Shown piece by piece: positions 25,240 to 32,215 of a stretch of DNA of 64,000 bases. Within the stretch, counting starts at the first letter, position 1, and every line of letters begins with the position of its first letter. This stretch comes from Blastococcus_B deserti (lineage in GTDB: Bacteria; Actinomycetota; Actinomycetes; Mycobacteriales; Geodermatophilaceae), in NCBI RefSeq assembly GCF_042682525.1, contig NZ_JBHUHP010000030.1, positions 248,001-312,000 on the forward strand, given 5' to 3'. The position numbers and the translations under genes are program-made. The notes under the pieces were generated by a model, which was given only the letters and a program-made list of their open reading frames with translations, did not search any database and was not told the DNA's origin.

Positions 25240-26172
25240 GTGCTGCCCGCCACCGCGGTCGCGCTCGCCGTCCTGGCCGCGCTCCTGGCCTGGCCGGTGC
25301 CGGCGCTGCTGGCGCGGGCGCGCTGGCCGCGCCGCGATCCGCTGGTCGCGCTCGTCTGCTGGCAGGCGATCGGGCTGGCCGGTGGCCTGTCGATGGTGGG
25401 GGCGCTGCTCGTGCACGGCCTCGCGCCCTGGGGTCACTCCCTGCCCGAGGCCGCGTGGTCGCTGGCCGCGGGCTCCCCGGCCGGGGAGCCGGTCCGCGGT
25501 GACCACTGGGTGGCGCTGACCCTCGCCGGCGTGCTCGCCTCCGAGCTCCTCGGGGTCCTCGTGCTGTCCGGCCTCCGGACCGCGCGGACCCGGCGCCGGC
25601 ACCGGGAGCTGCTCGAGCTGGTCGTCCAGCCGTCGGCGGAGCTGCCCGACACCCGGCTCCTGGAGCACCCCGCACCGGTCGCGTTCTGCATCCCGGGCGC
25701 CCGGCCGCTGCTGGTGCTCTCCTCCGGCATGGTCGCCGAGCTCGACGAGGACCAGCTCGCCGCCGTCGTCGCCCACGAGCGCGCGCACCTGCGCGAACGG
25801 CACCACCTGCTGCTGCTGCCGTTCGTCGCCTGGGAGGCGGCGCTGCCGGTGCTGCCGGCGGCCGCCCGGGCGCACGCGGCGGTCCGCGAGCTCGTCGAGA
25901 TGCGCGCCGACGACGTCGCCCTCGCGTCGCTCTCCGGGTCGGCGCCCCGGCGGACCCTGGCCCGGGCCATCGTGGCCGCCGTCGGGGGAGCCGGGGGAGC
26001 GGGCGTGCCCAGCGGCGCCCTCGCGGTCACCGGCGGGGTCGCGGCGTCGCGGGTGGTCCGGCTGCTGGAGCCGCCGTCACCCCTCCCGGTGGCCGCCCGG
26101 TGGGCGGCGCTGACGTCGGCCGAACTGCTTCTCCTGCTGCCGACGGCGCTGCTGCTGCTACCCGCGTTCTGA
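25240..26172 (+). CDS. M56-family (BlaR1/MecR1-like) membrane metalloprotease
   Basis: Integral membrane zinc protease of 310 residues. Hydrophobic segments lie at about 1-22, 38-62, 88-110 and 290-310. The zinc motif is HERAH (HExxH) in AVVAHERAHLRERHHL at about residue 180, with the likely third ligand Glu in ELVEMRADDVAL. A 5' cupin-like motif PVAFCIPGARPLLVLSSGM precedes it, as in other M56 members. It lacks the C-terminal penicillin-binding sensor domain of BlaR1. GTG start, 22 bp after blaI. It probably relieves repression by the neighbouring BlaI-like protein; its stimulus is unknown. Its last 15 bases overlap the convergent small membrane gene. Confidence 0.85.
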   Translation: MLPATAVALAVLAALLAWPVPALLARARWPRRDPLVALVCWQAIGLAGGLSMVGALLVHGLAPWGHSLPEAAWSLAAGSPAGEPVRGDHWVALTLAGVLASELLGVLVLSGLRTARTRRRHRELLELVVQPSAELPDTRLLEHPAPVAFCIPGARPLLVLSSGMVAELDEDQLAAVVAHERAHLRERHHLLLLPFVAWEAALPVLPAAARAHAAVRELVEMRADDVALASLSGSAPRRTLARAIVAAVGGAGGAGVPSGALAVTGGVAASRVVRLLEPPSPLPVAARWAALTSAELLLLLPTALLLLPAF

Positions 26173-26538
26173 CCGGTCGTCCGGGGCGAGGGCCGGCGCG
26201 ACCGCGGCGTATCCCGCCGCCAGGCCGCCGCTGATCCGGGCCGCCCGGCCGTAACGGGGGGAGGCGACGAAGGGCACCATGCTCGCGGCGTGCAGCAGGT
26301 CGACGGCCGATCCCGCGCGGACCAGTCCCCGGCGGGGAGCGGCGAGCACCGCCGCGTGCTGCGCGAGCAGCCGCGCGCCGAGCAGGCGGGCCAGCCAGAG
26401 TCGCTCCTTCGGGAACCCGGGGGCGAGGGCGTCGACGACCTCCTGCGGCCGGGTCAGCAACGCCATCCCGCCGGCGACGCCGAGCGTGGCCAGGAGCCGG
26501 GCGAGCGCCCGGCGTCGAGCGTCGGCGCGTGCGGTCAT
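26158..26538 (-). CDS. Small membrane protein of unknown function
   Basis: Protein of 126 residues, not recognised. After a basic N-terminus (MTARADARRRALARLL) it has an alanine-rich helix TLGVAGGMALL, an amphipathic RLWLARLLGARLLAQHAAVLAAPRRGL stretch, and a hydrophobic ISGGLAAGYAAVAPALAP tail. Two to three membrane segments are plausible. It lies at the end of the copper operon but 98 bp after copA, beyond the 36-bp palindrome, so it may be a separate unit. It overlaps the end of the M56 gene by 15 bp in the convergent direction. Confidence 0.55.
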   Translation of the reverse strand: MTARADARRRALARLLATLGVAGGMALLTRPQEVVDALAPGFPKERLWLARLLGARLLAQHAAVLAAPRRGLVRAGSAVDLLHAASMVPFVASPRYGRAARISGGLAAGYAAVAPALAPDDRSERG

Positions 26539-26575
26539 CGACGTCCTCCAGTCCGTACGGGGCGCTCGGCTCACG

Positions 26576-26611
26576 CTCTGTCTCTGCCCACCATGGTGGG
26601 CAGAGACAGAG
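26576..26611. repeat. Perfect 36-bp palindrome after copA
   Basis: Arms CTCTGTCTCTGCCCACC and its exact reverse complement around a central AT, giving a 36-bp perfect palindrome. It lies between the copA stop (26637) and the start of the small membrane gene (26538). No T tract follows it on the minus strand. Confidence 0.85.
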
Positions 26612-26636
26612 GTTGTGCGCAGCGCGCCCCGCTGGG

Positions 26637-28961
26637 TCAGGCCTGCTGGGGTGCGCGGTCGTGGGCCGGGAGCCCCGCCGGCACGGCGGTCGTCGCGTCG
26701 CGGTTCTCCGCCAGCGGCGCGAACCCGCGCAGCCGCAGGCTGTTGGTGACGACGAACACGGAGCTGAACGCCATCGCGGCGCCGGCGATCATCGGGTTGA
26801 GCAGGCCGGCAGCGGCGAGCGGGAGGGCGGCCACGTTGTAGGCGAAGGCCCAGAACAGGTTGCCCTTGATCGTCGTCAGCGTGCGACGGGACAGCCGGAT
26901 GGCGTCGGCGGCCACCCGTAGGTCCCCCCGGACCAGGGTCAGGTCGCTGGCCTGGATGGCGACGTCGGTGCCGGTGCCCATCGCCAGCCCCAGGTCGGCC
27001 TGCGCGAGCGCCGGTGCGTCGTTGACTCCGTCGCCGACCATGGCCACCGTCCGGCCCTCGCCCTGCAGCCGGCGGACGACGTCGACCTTGTCCTGCGGCA
27101 GCACCTCCGCGATGACGTCGTCCGGGTCGATGCCGACGGCAGCCGCGACGGTCCGGGCGACGGTCGCGTTGTCGCCGGTCAGCAGGACCGGCCGCAGCCC
27201 CAGGTCGCGCAGCTGGCGGACGGCGACGGCGGAGCCGGGCTTCACCGCGTCGGCCACGATCAGGACCCCCCGCACGGCGCCGTCCCACCCGACGGTGATC
27301 GCGGTGCGGCCGGCGGCCTCCGCGTCCGCGGCGGCTTGTTCCAGCGCGGGCGGCAGCTCCAGCGACCAGTCGGCCAGCAGGCGCCGGCGCCCGACGACGA
27401 CCGCCGAGCCCTCGACCAGCCCGTGGACGCCCAGCCCCGCCACGTTGGTGAAGCCCTCGACGGGCGGCAGCGCGCCGACTCGCTCGGCTGCGCCGCGGGC
27501 GACCGCCTGTGCGATCGGGTGCTCCGACGCCGCCTCCAGCGCGCCGGCCAGCCGCAGCAGCCGGTCGGGGTCCTCGCCCTCGGCGGGCACGACGTCGAGC
27601 AGGGTCATCCGGCCGGTGGTGACGGTCCCGGTCTTGTCGAGGACGACCGTGTCGATTCGGCGGGTCTGCTCGAGGACCTCGGGGCCCTTGATCAGGATGC
27701 CGAGCTGGGCGCCACGGCCGGTGCCCACCATGAGCGCGGTCGGCGTCGCGAGCCCCAGCGCGCACGGGCAGGCGATGATCAGCACGGCCACCGCGGCGGT
27801 GAACGCCGCCGGCAGCCCGGCGCCCGCGCCGATCCAGAAGCCGAGGGTGGCCACGGTGAGCGCGAGCACGACCGGCACGAAGATCCCCGACACCCGGTCG
27901 GCGAGGCGCTGCACCTCCGCCTTGCCGTTCTGCGCCTCCTCGACCAGCCGCGCCATCTGCGCGAGCTGGGTCTCCGAGCCGACACGGGTGGCGCGCACGA
28001 CCAGCCGGCCGCCGGCGTTCACGGTCGCCCCCGCCACGGTGTCGCCCGGCCCGACCTCCACCGGCACGGACTCCCCGGTGAGCATCGAGGCGTCCACCGC
28101 GGAGGAGCCCTCGGTGACCTCGCCGTCGGCGGCGATCTTCTCGCCCGGCCGGACGACGAACAGGTCACCGACCGCGAGCTCCTCGACGGGCACCCGCCGC
28201 TCGACGCCCCCGCGCAGCACCGAGACCTCCTTGGCCCCGAGCTCGAGCAGGGCCCGCAGGGCCGCGCCGGCCTGCCGCTTGGACCGCGCCTCGAAGTACC
28301 GGCCGGCCAGGATGAACGTGGTCACCCCCGCGGCGGCCTCCAGGTAGATGTTCGCGCTGCCGTCGGTGCGCGCGATCGTCAGCTCGAAGGGGTGGGTCAT
28401 CCCGGGCTCGCCCGCGGTGCCGAGGAAGAGCGCGTAGAGCGACCAGCCGAACGCCGCGAGGGTGCCGAGCGACACGAGGGTGTCCATGGTCGCCGCGCCG
28501 TGGCGGGCGTTGGTCCAGGCCGCGCGGTGGAACGGGGCGCCGCCCCACACGACGACCGGCGCGGCGAGGGTGAGCGACAGCCACTGCCAGAACTCGAACT
28601 GGAGCGCGGGCACCATCGCCATCGCGATGACCGGCACGGTCAGCACCGTCGACACCAGCAGCCGCTGCCGCAGTCGGCGGACCCCGTCCTCCTCACCGCT
28701 CGCCGGCTCGGGGAGAGCCTCGGGACGGGGGCGGGGGAGCGACGCCGTGTAGCCGGTCTTCTCGACGGTGGCGATGAGGTCGTCGGTCGTGACGCCGTCG
28801 CCGAAGCTCACCTTCGCCTTCTCGGTCGCGTAGTTGACCGTCGCGGTGACACCGTCGAGCTTGTTCAGCTTCTTCTCCACGCGCGCGGCGCACGAGGCGC
28901 AGGTCATGCCGCCGATCAGCAGCTCGACGTCGGTGCGCGGCCCGCTGGGGGCGCTGGTCAT
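26637..28961 (-). CDS. copA: Copper-exporting P1B-type ATPase
   Basis: Inner-membrane Cu(I) exporter of 774 residues. One N-terminal heavy-metal domain with GMTCASC (Cys21/Cys24), eight membrane segments, the CPC metal motif in IIACPCALGLATPTAL near residue 397, the actuator TGESVP, phosphorylation motif DKTGTVTTG near residue 440, nucleotide-binding EHPIAQAV, and the hinge MVGDGVNDAPALAQADLGLAMGTGTDVA. This is the complete CopA set. The last 30 residues are polar. ATG overlaps the stop of the His-rich secreted gene (ATGA), placing it in the csoR-copZ-copA operon, presumably induced by copper through the CsoR box at about 30555. Confidence 0.97.
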   Translation of the reverse strand: MTSAPSGPRTDVELLIGGMTCASCAARVEKKLNKLDGVTATVNYATEKAKVSFGDGVTTDDLIATVEKTGYTASLPRPRPEALPEPASGEEDGVRRLRQRLLVSTVLTVPVIAMAMVPALQFEFWQWLSLTLAAPVVVWGGAPFHRAAWTNARHGAATMDTLVSLGTLAAFGWSLYALFLGTAGEPGMTHPFELTIARTDGSANIYLEAAAGVTTFILAGRYFEARSKRQAGAALRALLELGAKEVSVLRGGVERRVPVEELAVGDLFVVRPGEKIAADGEVTEGSSAVDASMLTGESVPVEVGPGDTVAGATVNAGGRLVVRATRVGSETQLAQMARLVEEAQNGKAEVQRLADRVSGIFVPVVLALTVATLGFWIGAGAGLPAAFTAAVAVLIIACPCALGLATPTALMVGTGRGAQLGILIKGPEVLEQTRRIDTVVLDKTGTVTTGRMTLLDVVPAEGEDPDRLLRLAGALEAASEHPIAQAVARGAAERVGALPPVEGFTNVAGLGVHGLVEGSAVVVGRRRLLADWSLELPPALEQAAADAEAAGRTAITVGWDGAVRGVLIVADAVKPGSAVAVRQLRDLGLRPVLLTGDNATVARTVAAAVGIDPDDVIAEVLPQDKVDVVRRLQGEGRTVAMVGDGVNDAPALAQADLGLAMGTGTDVAIQASDLTLVRGDLRVAADAIRLSRRTLTTIKGNLFWAFAYNVAALPLAAAGLLNPMIAGAAMAFSSVFVVTNSLRLRGFAPLAENRDATTAVPAGLPAHDRAPQQA

Positions 28962-29920
28962 GACCCGTGCTCCTCGTGCGTGTCGACGACCACCGTGAAC
29001 GCCGCCGTCCGGACCACACCACCGTGCCGGAAGTCCAGGAACAGGCGGTAGGTGCCGGCGGAGGGGGCGGTGGTCGTGAAGGTGATGTCCGGACCGGGTG
29101 CGGTGACGCCGTCACCGGGCTCGCCGGCGGGGTGGACGTGCAGGTAGGCGAGGTCGCCGTCGCGCAGCGCGACGAGGTGCCCGAAGGCGGCCAGGTAGGG
29201 CTCGAGGTCGGTGACCGGCGCGCCGCCCCGGCTGACCGACAGGGTGAGGTCGGCCTCCTCACCCGCCAGGAGGTCGCCGTCGAGGGTCACGGTGTACCCG
29301 TCCACCTCGGTGGTGCGCGACGGCTCCGGCAGCGGAGCGGGCGTGTAGTCGCCGGCGACGGCGAGGTCGGCGCCCAGGGTGCGGTTCTCCCCGTCGGCGG
29401 TGGCGGTGAAGTCGGCGAACAGCCGCCAGGTCCCGGGGGAGAGGTCGAGGGGCACCGACCAGACCCCGTCGGGGCCCAGGTCGGGGTGCACGTGCTGGAA
29501 GCCGGCCAGGTCGCGGCGGACGGCGATCAGGTGCAGGTCCTCGTCGTGGCTGACCGTGTAGTCGGTCACCGGGTGCCCGTCGGGGGCGAGCACCCGGAAG
29601 GCGACCGGCGTCGCGGGCCCGGCCGGCAGCGCGCGGTCGGCGAGGGCGAGGGTGTACCCGTCCTCGGAGACCTGGAGGCCGGTGAAGGCCTGCGCCGCCG
29701 GCCCGCCGTGCGCATCGTCCCCGTGCGCATCGTCCCCGTGCGCATCGTCCCCGTGCGCGGCGTCGCCCTCCTCCGCCGGCCCCGTGCCCGATGTCATGTC
29801 GCGCTCGGCCGCGGAGGGCTCCTCGGTCACCGGGCCCGCCGCCGCACCGATACCCGTGGCGGCACCGAAGACGGCGAGCAGACCCAGGCCGAAGCCGGCG
29901 AGCTTGAGAGCTGTATTCAT
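28958..29920 (-). CDS. Secreted/membrane-anchored histidine-rich protein of the copper operon
   Basis: Protein of 320 residues, not assigned to a characterised family. An N-terminal hydrophobic helix (about 6-28) acts as signal or anchor. Then comes a run of HGDDA repeats (three exact 15-bp units) and HGGP, a plausible metal-binding tail. The rest is two beta-rich halves with HVHPDLG (about 143-149) and YLHVHPAG (about 255-262), both HxH motifs, each inside a FQHVHPD/YLHVHPA context typical of secreted actinobacterial copper proteins. Position between copZ and copA with an ATGA overlap to copA argues for a periplasmic-side copper chaperone or scavenger. Confidence 0.7.
   Translation of the reverse strand: MNTALKLAGFGLGLLAVFGAATGIGAAAGPVTEEPSAAERDMTSGTGPAEEGDAAHGDDAHGDDAHGDDAHGGPAAQAFTGLQVSEDGYTLALADRALPAGPATPVAFRVLAPDGHPVTDYTVSHDEDLHLIAVRRDLAGFQHVHPDLGPDGVWSVPLDLSPGTWRLFADFTATADGENRTLGADLAVAGDYTPAPLPEPSRTTEVDGYTVTLDGDLLAGEEADLTLSVSRGGAPVTDLEPYLAAFGHLVALRDGDLAYLHVHPAGEPGDGVTAPGPDITFTTTAPSAGTYRLFLDFRHGGVVRTAAFTVVVDTHEEHGS
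29708..29752 (-). repeat. Three 15-bp tandem repeats encoding HGDDA
   Basis: Three exact copies of GTGCGCATCGTCCCC (plus strand), in frame in the His-rich protein, followed by one degenerate copy. Copy number could vary by replication slippage. Confidence 0.9.
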
Positions 29921-29950
29921 GGCGAGCCGATCACCGAGGGCGCGGCCGCG

Positions 29951-30160
29951 TCAGCGGCCGGCCACCTCGTACCCGGCCTCCTCGACGGCGGCCCGGACGG
30001 CGCTCTCGTCGACCGGGGTGTCACTGGTGACGGTCAGCCCGCCGCTGGCCAGGTCGACGTTGACGGCGGTGACGCCCGGGACCTGGGAGACCTCCTCGGT
30101 CACGGCGTTGACGCAGTGGCCGCAGGTCATGCCGACGACGGTGTAGGTGGTGGTGCTCAT
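29951..30160 (-). CDS. copZ: Copper chaperone CopZ (heavy-metal-associated domain)
   Basis: Cytoplasmic 69-residue HMA-domain protein. Metal-binding loop GMTCGHC (residues 10-16) and a ferredoxin-like beta-alpha-beta pattern: TYTVVGMTCGHCVNAVTEEVSQVPGVTAVNVDLASGGLTVTSDT to AVEEAGYEVA. It passes Cu(I) to the CopA N-terminal domain. It sits 28 bp after csoR and 30 bp before the His-rich protein. Confidence 0.95.
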   Translation of the reverse strand: MSTTTYTVVGMTCGHCVNAVTEEVSQVPGVTAVNVDLASGGLTVTSDTPVDESAVRAAVEEAGYEVAGR

Positions 30161-30188
30161 GGGGGTCCTCCGGGAGATGGGGGTGGGG

Positions 30189-30509
30189 TCAGGAGCGGAC
30201 GAGCCGCGCGATGGCCTCGGAGGCCTCGCGCACCTTCTCGTCGGCCTCGCGGCCGCCGGCCGCCGCTGCCTCCACGAGGCAGTGGCTCATGTGCTCCTCG
30301 AGCAGGCCCAGGGCGACCGACTGCAGTGCCTTCGTCATCGCCGAGACCTGGGTGAGGATGTCGATGCAGTACTTCTCGTCCTCGACCATGCGCTGGAGAC
30401 CGCGGGCCTGCCCCTCGATGCGGCGCAGCCGCTTGAGGTAGTCGTCCTTGCGGTGGATGTACCCGTGCTGGTGGTCGTGGGCGGGTGCGCCCTGGTCGAC
30501 GGTCTCCAT
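30189..30509 (-). CDS. csoR: CsoR-family copper-sensing repressor
   Basis: All-helical tetrameric repressor of 106 residues. The C-H-C copper-site set is complete: Cys48 in DEKYCIDIL, His73 and Cys77 in EEHMSHCLVE. The core LRRIEGQARGLQRMVEDE is the family signature. The N-terminal extension HDHQHGYIH is His-rich. ATG at 30509 is chosen over an upstream frame start because GGAGGGAAC precedes it. It heads the copper operon. A CsoR-type operator overlapping the upstream merR stop lies 42 bp before it, so it probably represses csoR-copZ-copA until Cu(I) binds. Confidence 0.95.
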   Translation of the reverse strand: METVDQGAPAHDHQHGYIHRKDDYLKRLRRIEGQARGLQRMVEDEKYCIDILTQVSAMTKALQSVALGLLEEHMSHCLVEAAAAGGREADEKVREASEAIARLVRS

Positions 30510-30554
30510 GTCGTTCCCTCCTGCCGGCCTCGGCGGCCGCGGCACAGTGGGAAC

Positions 30555-30573
30555 TATACCCCCCTAGGGTTTA
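30555..30573 (-). promoter_or_regulatory. CsoR-type operator
   Basis: The sequence ATACCCCCCTAGGGTTT closely resembles the GTATACCCC-CTAGGGGTATAC boxes bound by CsoR proteins. It lies about 45-65 bp before csoR, and its right part includes the stop codon of merR. Confidence 0.75.
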
Positions 30574-30987
30574 CTCGCCCAGAGCCGGTGGGCCGCCGTC
30601 CCGGCCGGCGGCGTCGAGGCGGAGCCGGTCGACGTCGGAGCGCAGCCGGTCCGCGGTCGTCCTGAGGCGCTCTGCGTCGGCGCGGGCAGAGGCGAGCTCG
30701 TCCTGCAGGCCGACGATGGTCTCCGCCGAGGCGAGGGAGTGGCCGTCGTCGAGGAGGCCGCGCATGCGGGCGGCAAGGGTGAGCTGCTGGCGGGAGTAGC
30801 GCCGGTGGCCGCCGGGGGAGCGGTGCGGCCGGAGGACGCCCGAGCTGTCCAGGCTGCGCAGGAAGGCGGCCTGGACGCCCAGCAACTGGGCGGCCTGGCT
30901 CATGGTGAGCGCCGGGTAGTCGGGGTCGTCGAGCCGGCTCAGCGGGTCGGTGCCGTGCGTGCCCGTGTCCTGGGAGTCGGTGGTCAT
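30571..30987 (-). CDS. MerR-family regulator, HspR-like, beside hsp20
   Basis: Transcription factor of 138 residues. The helix-turn-helix segment is ALTMSQAAQLLGVQAAFLRSLDSSGVLRPHRSPGGHRRYSRQQLTLAARMRGLLDDGHSLASAETIVGLQDEL, matching MerR/HspR. The C-terminal half (about 95-135) is a leucine-spaced heptad coiled coil, ASARADAERLRTTADRLRSDVDRLRLDA. ATG at 30987 has AGGAGGGAC upstream. It is the second gene after hsp20, separated by 80 bp, so it probably acts as its autoregulatory repressor. The cis site may be the inverted repeat at 31636-31653. Confidence 0.88.
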   Translation of the reverse strand: MTTDSQDTGTHGTDPLSRLDDPDYPALTMSQAAQLLGVQAAFLRSLDSSGVLRPHRSPGGHRRYSRQQLTLAARMRGLLDDGHSLASAETIVGLQDELASARADAERLRTTADRLRSDVDRLRLDAAGRDGGPPALGE

Positions 30988-31066
30988 CGCCGTCCCTCCT
31001 GTCGGCTCGGTCGGATGCACAAGGGCCGGGCCCGCCAACGGGTCCCGGCCCCTGTGGAGCGGTCGA

Positions 31067-31570
31067 TCAGCTCTCGACCGCCTTGGCCTCCTGCTGCTGG
31101 GACTCGCCCTCGATGGTGCGGCCCGCCACGGCGGCGGGTACGTCGGCCCGCGTCACCTGGATCTTGCGCGCCTTCGCCTTCTCGGCGACGGGGATGCTGA
31201 CGGTCAGCACGCCGTCGTGGTAACTGGCCTCGAGCCGGTCGGTGTCCAGGCTGCGGCCGAGGACGAGCTGCCGGGTGTAGCTGCCGAACGGCCGCTCGGC
31301 GATGGTCCACTCGGCGTTCTCGAGCTGCGGCACCGAGCGCTCGGCGCTGACGGTCAGGGTGTTGCCCTCGACCGACAGGTCGATGGAGCCGGGGTCGACA
31401 CCGGGCAGGTCGAAGTGGGCGACGAAGTTGTCACCGACCCGGTAGGCGTCCATCGGCATGCCAGAGAGCGCGCGGGCGGTGGTCGAGCCCGCGCGACCGG
31501 TCAGCTGGTCCAGTGCGCGGAACGCGGCGGACGTGGCGGCGAACGGGTCGTACGCGGTCAGCATGGCCAT
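31067..31570 (-). CDS. hsp20: Hsp20-family small heat shock protein
   Basis: Alpha-crystallin-domain chaperone of 167 residues. N-terminal FDPFAATSAAFRALDQL-like helix (residues 7-30), then alpha-crystallin core (about 50-140): DNFVAHFDLPGVDPGSIDLSVEGNTLTVSAERS, then ERPFGSYTRQLVLGRSLDTDRLEASYHDGVLTVSIPVAEKAKARKIQV. The A-x-x-x-n-G-V-L motif (ASYHDGVL) and the VSIPVAE strand are intact; the C-terminal IxI anchor is replaced by polar residues. First gene of the hsp20-merR pair. Binds unfolding proteins without ATP. Confidence 0.95.
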   Translation of the reverse strand: MAMLTAYDPFAATSAAFRALDQLTGRAGSTTARALSGMPMDAYRVGDNFVAHFDLPGVDPGSIDLSVEGNTLTVSAERSVPQLENAEWTIAERPFGSYTRQLVLGRSLDTDRLEASYHDGVLTVSIPVAEKAKARKIQVTRADVPAAVAGRTIEGESQQQEAKAVES

Positions 31571-31635
31571 GGCTCTCCAACCTCCTGGGGAACTGTGGAC
31601 TTGTGGTCAGCGAGTTCGTTGCCCGAGGGGTAAAC

Positions 31636-31653
31636 CTCTAGTGGCGGCTAGAG
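31636..31653. promoter_or_regulatory. Inverted repeat upstream of hsp20
   Basis: CTCTAG-N6-CTAGAG, with flanking bases GGTAA and TTACC extending the symmetry, 66 bp upstream of hsp20. It is distinct from the HAIR consensus CTTGAGT-N7-ACTCAAG but of similar architecture, so a MerR/HspR-like operator is the best guess. Confidence 0.55.
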
Positions 31654-31763
31654 ATTACCTCACGCGGACACCTACGTAAACATGCTCGGCGCACGAATAT
31701 TCCCACGGTCTCCCCGCATGCCGACCTCGCGGAGGGCGGCGACGATGCGCGCCCCGACCGCGC

Positions 31764-32162
31764 GTGAAGTCGGCGCCGGCGGGGAAGTGCGTCCAGGTGA
31801 CGGATGCGAGCCCCACGCCCAGCGGCGACGCCGAGCCCGAGGTCACCCACCGGCTCGAGGACGGCACGGCGCACCTGACCCTGACCGGCGAGCTCACCGA
31901 CGCGGCCCGTCGGCCGCTCGTGCGCGTGCTCACCGACCTCCTGCTGACCCAGCCCGGGCCGGCGCGGGTCAGGCTCGACCTCTCCGCCGTGACGTTCATG
32001 AACTCGGCGGGCATGGCGGTCCTGGTGCAGGTCCAGCGCCTGGCCGCGCCCCGCGGTATCGACGTGGTCCTGGTCGACCCGACCCCCGCCGTGGTCCGGC
32101 CGCTCCAGCTGAGCGGCCTCTGGCACCGGTTCCCCATCGAGACCACCGTCCCGGAGTCCTGA
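31764..32162 (+). CDS. STAS-domain protein (anti-sigma factor antagonist-like)
   Basis: Cytoplasmic STAS protein of 132 residues, or 121 if translation starts at the GTG at 31797. The core is TAHLTLTGELTDAARRPLVRVLTDLL, then RVRLDLSAVTFMNSAGMAVLVQVQRLA, containing the phosphorylatable Ser of anti-sigma antagonists (MNSAGM), and LVDPTPAVVRPLQLSGL. Partner anti-sigma factor and PP2C phosphatase genes are not seen in this window. The GTG at 31797 is preceded by GGGGAAG, favouring the shorter start. It is divergent from hsp20. Confidence 0.85.
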   Translation: MKSAPAGKCVQVTDASPTPSGDAEPEVTHRLEDGTAHLTLTGELTDAARRPLVRVLTDLLLTQPGPARVRLDLSAVTFMNSAGMAVLVQVQRLAAPRGIDVVLVDPTPAVVRPLQLSGLWHRFPIETTVPES

Positions 32163-32215
32163 CCCGGCCGCTGTGTCGACCGGTGCCCGACCGGTCCGGC
32201 TCCTAGCCTGACCGC

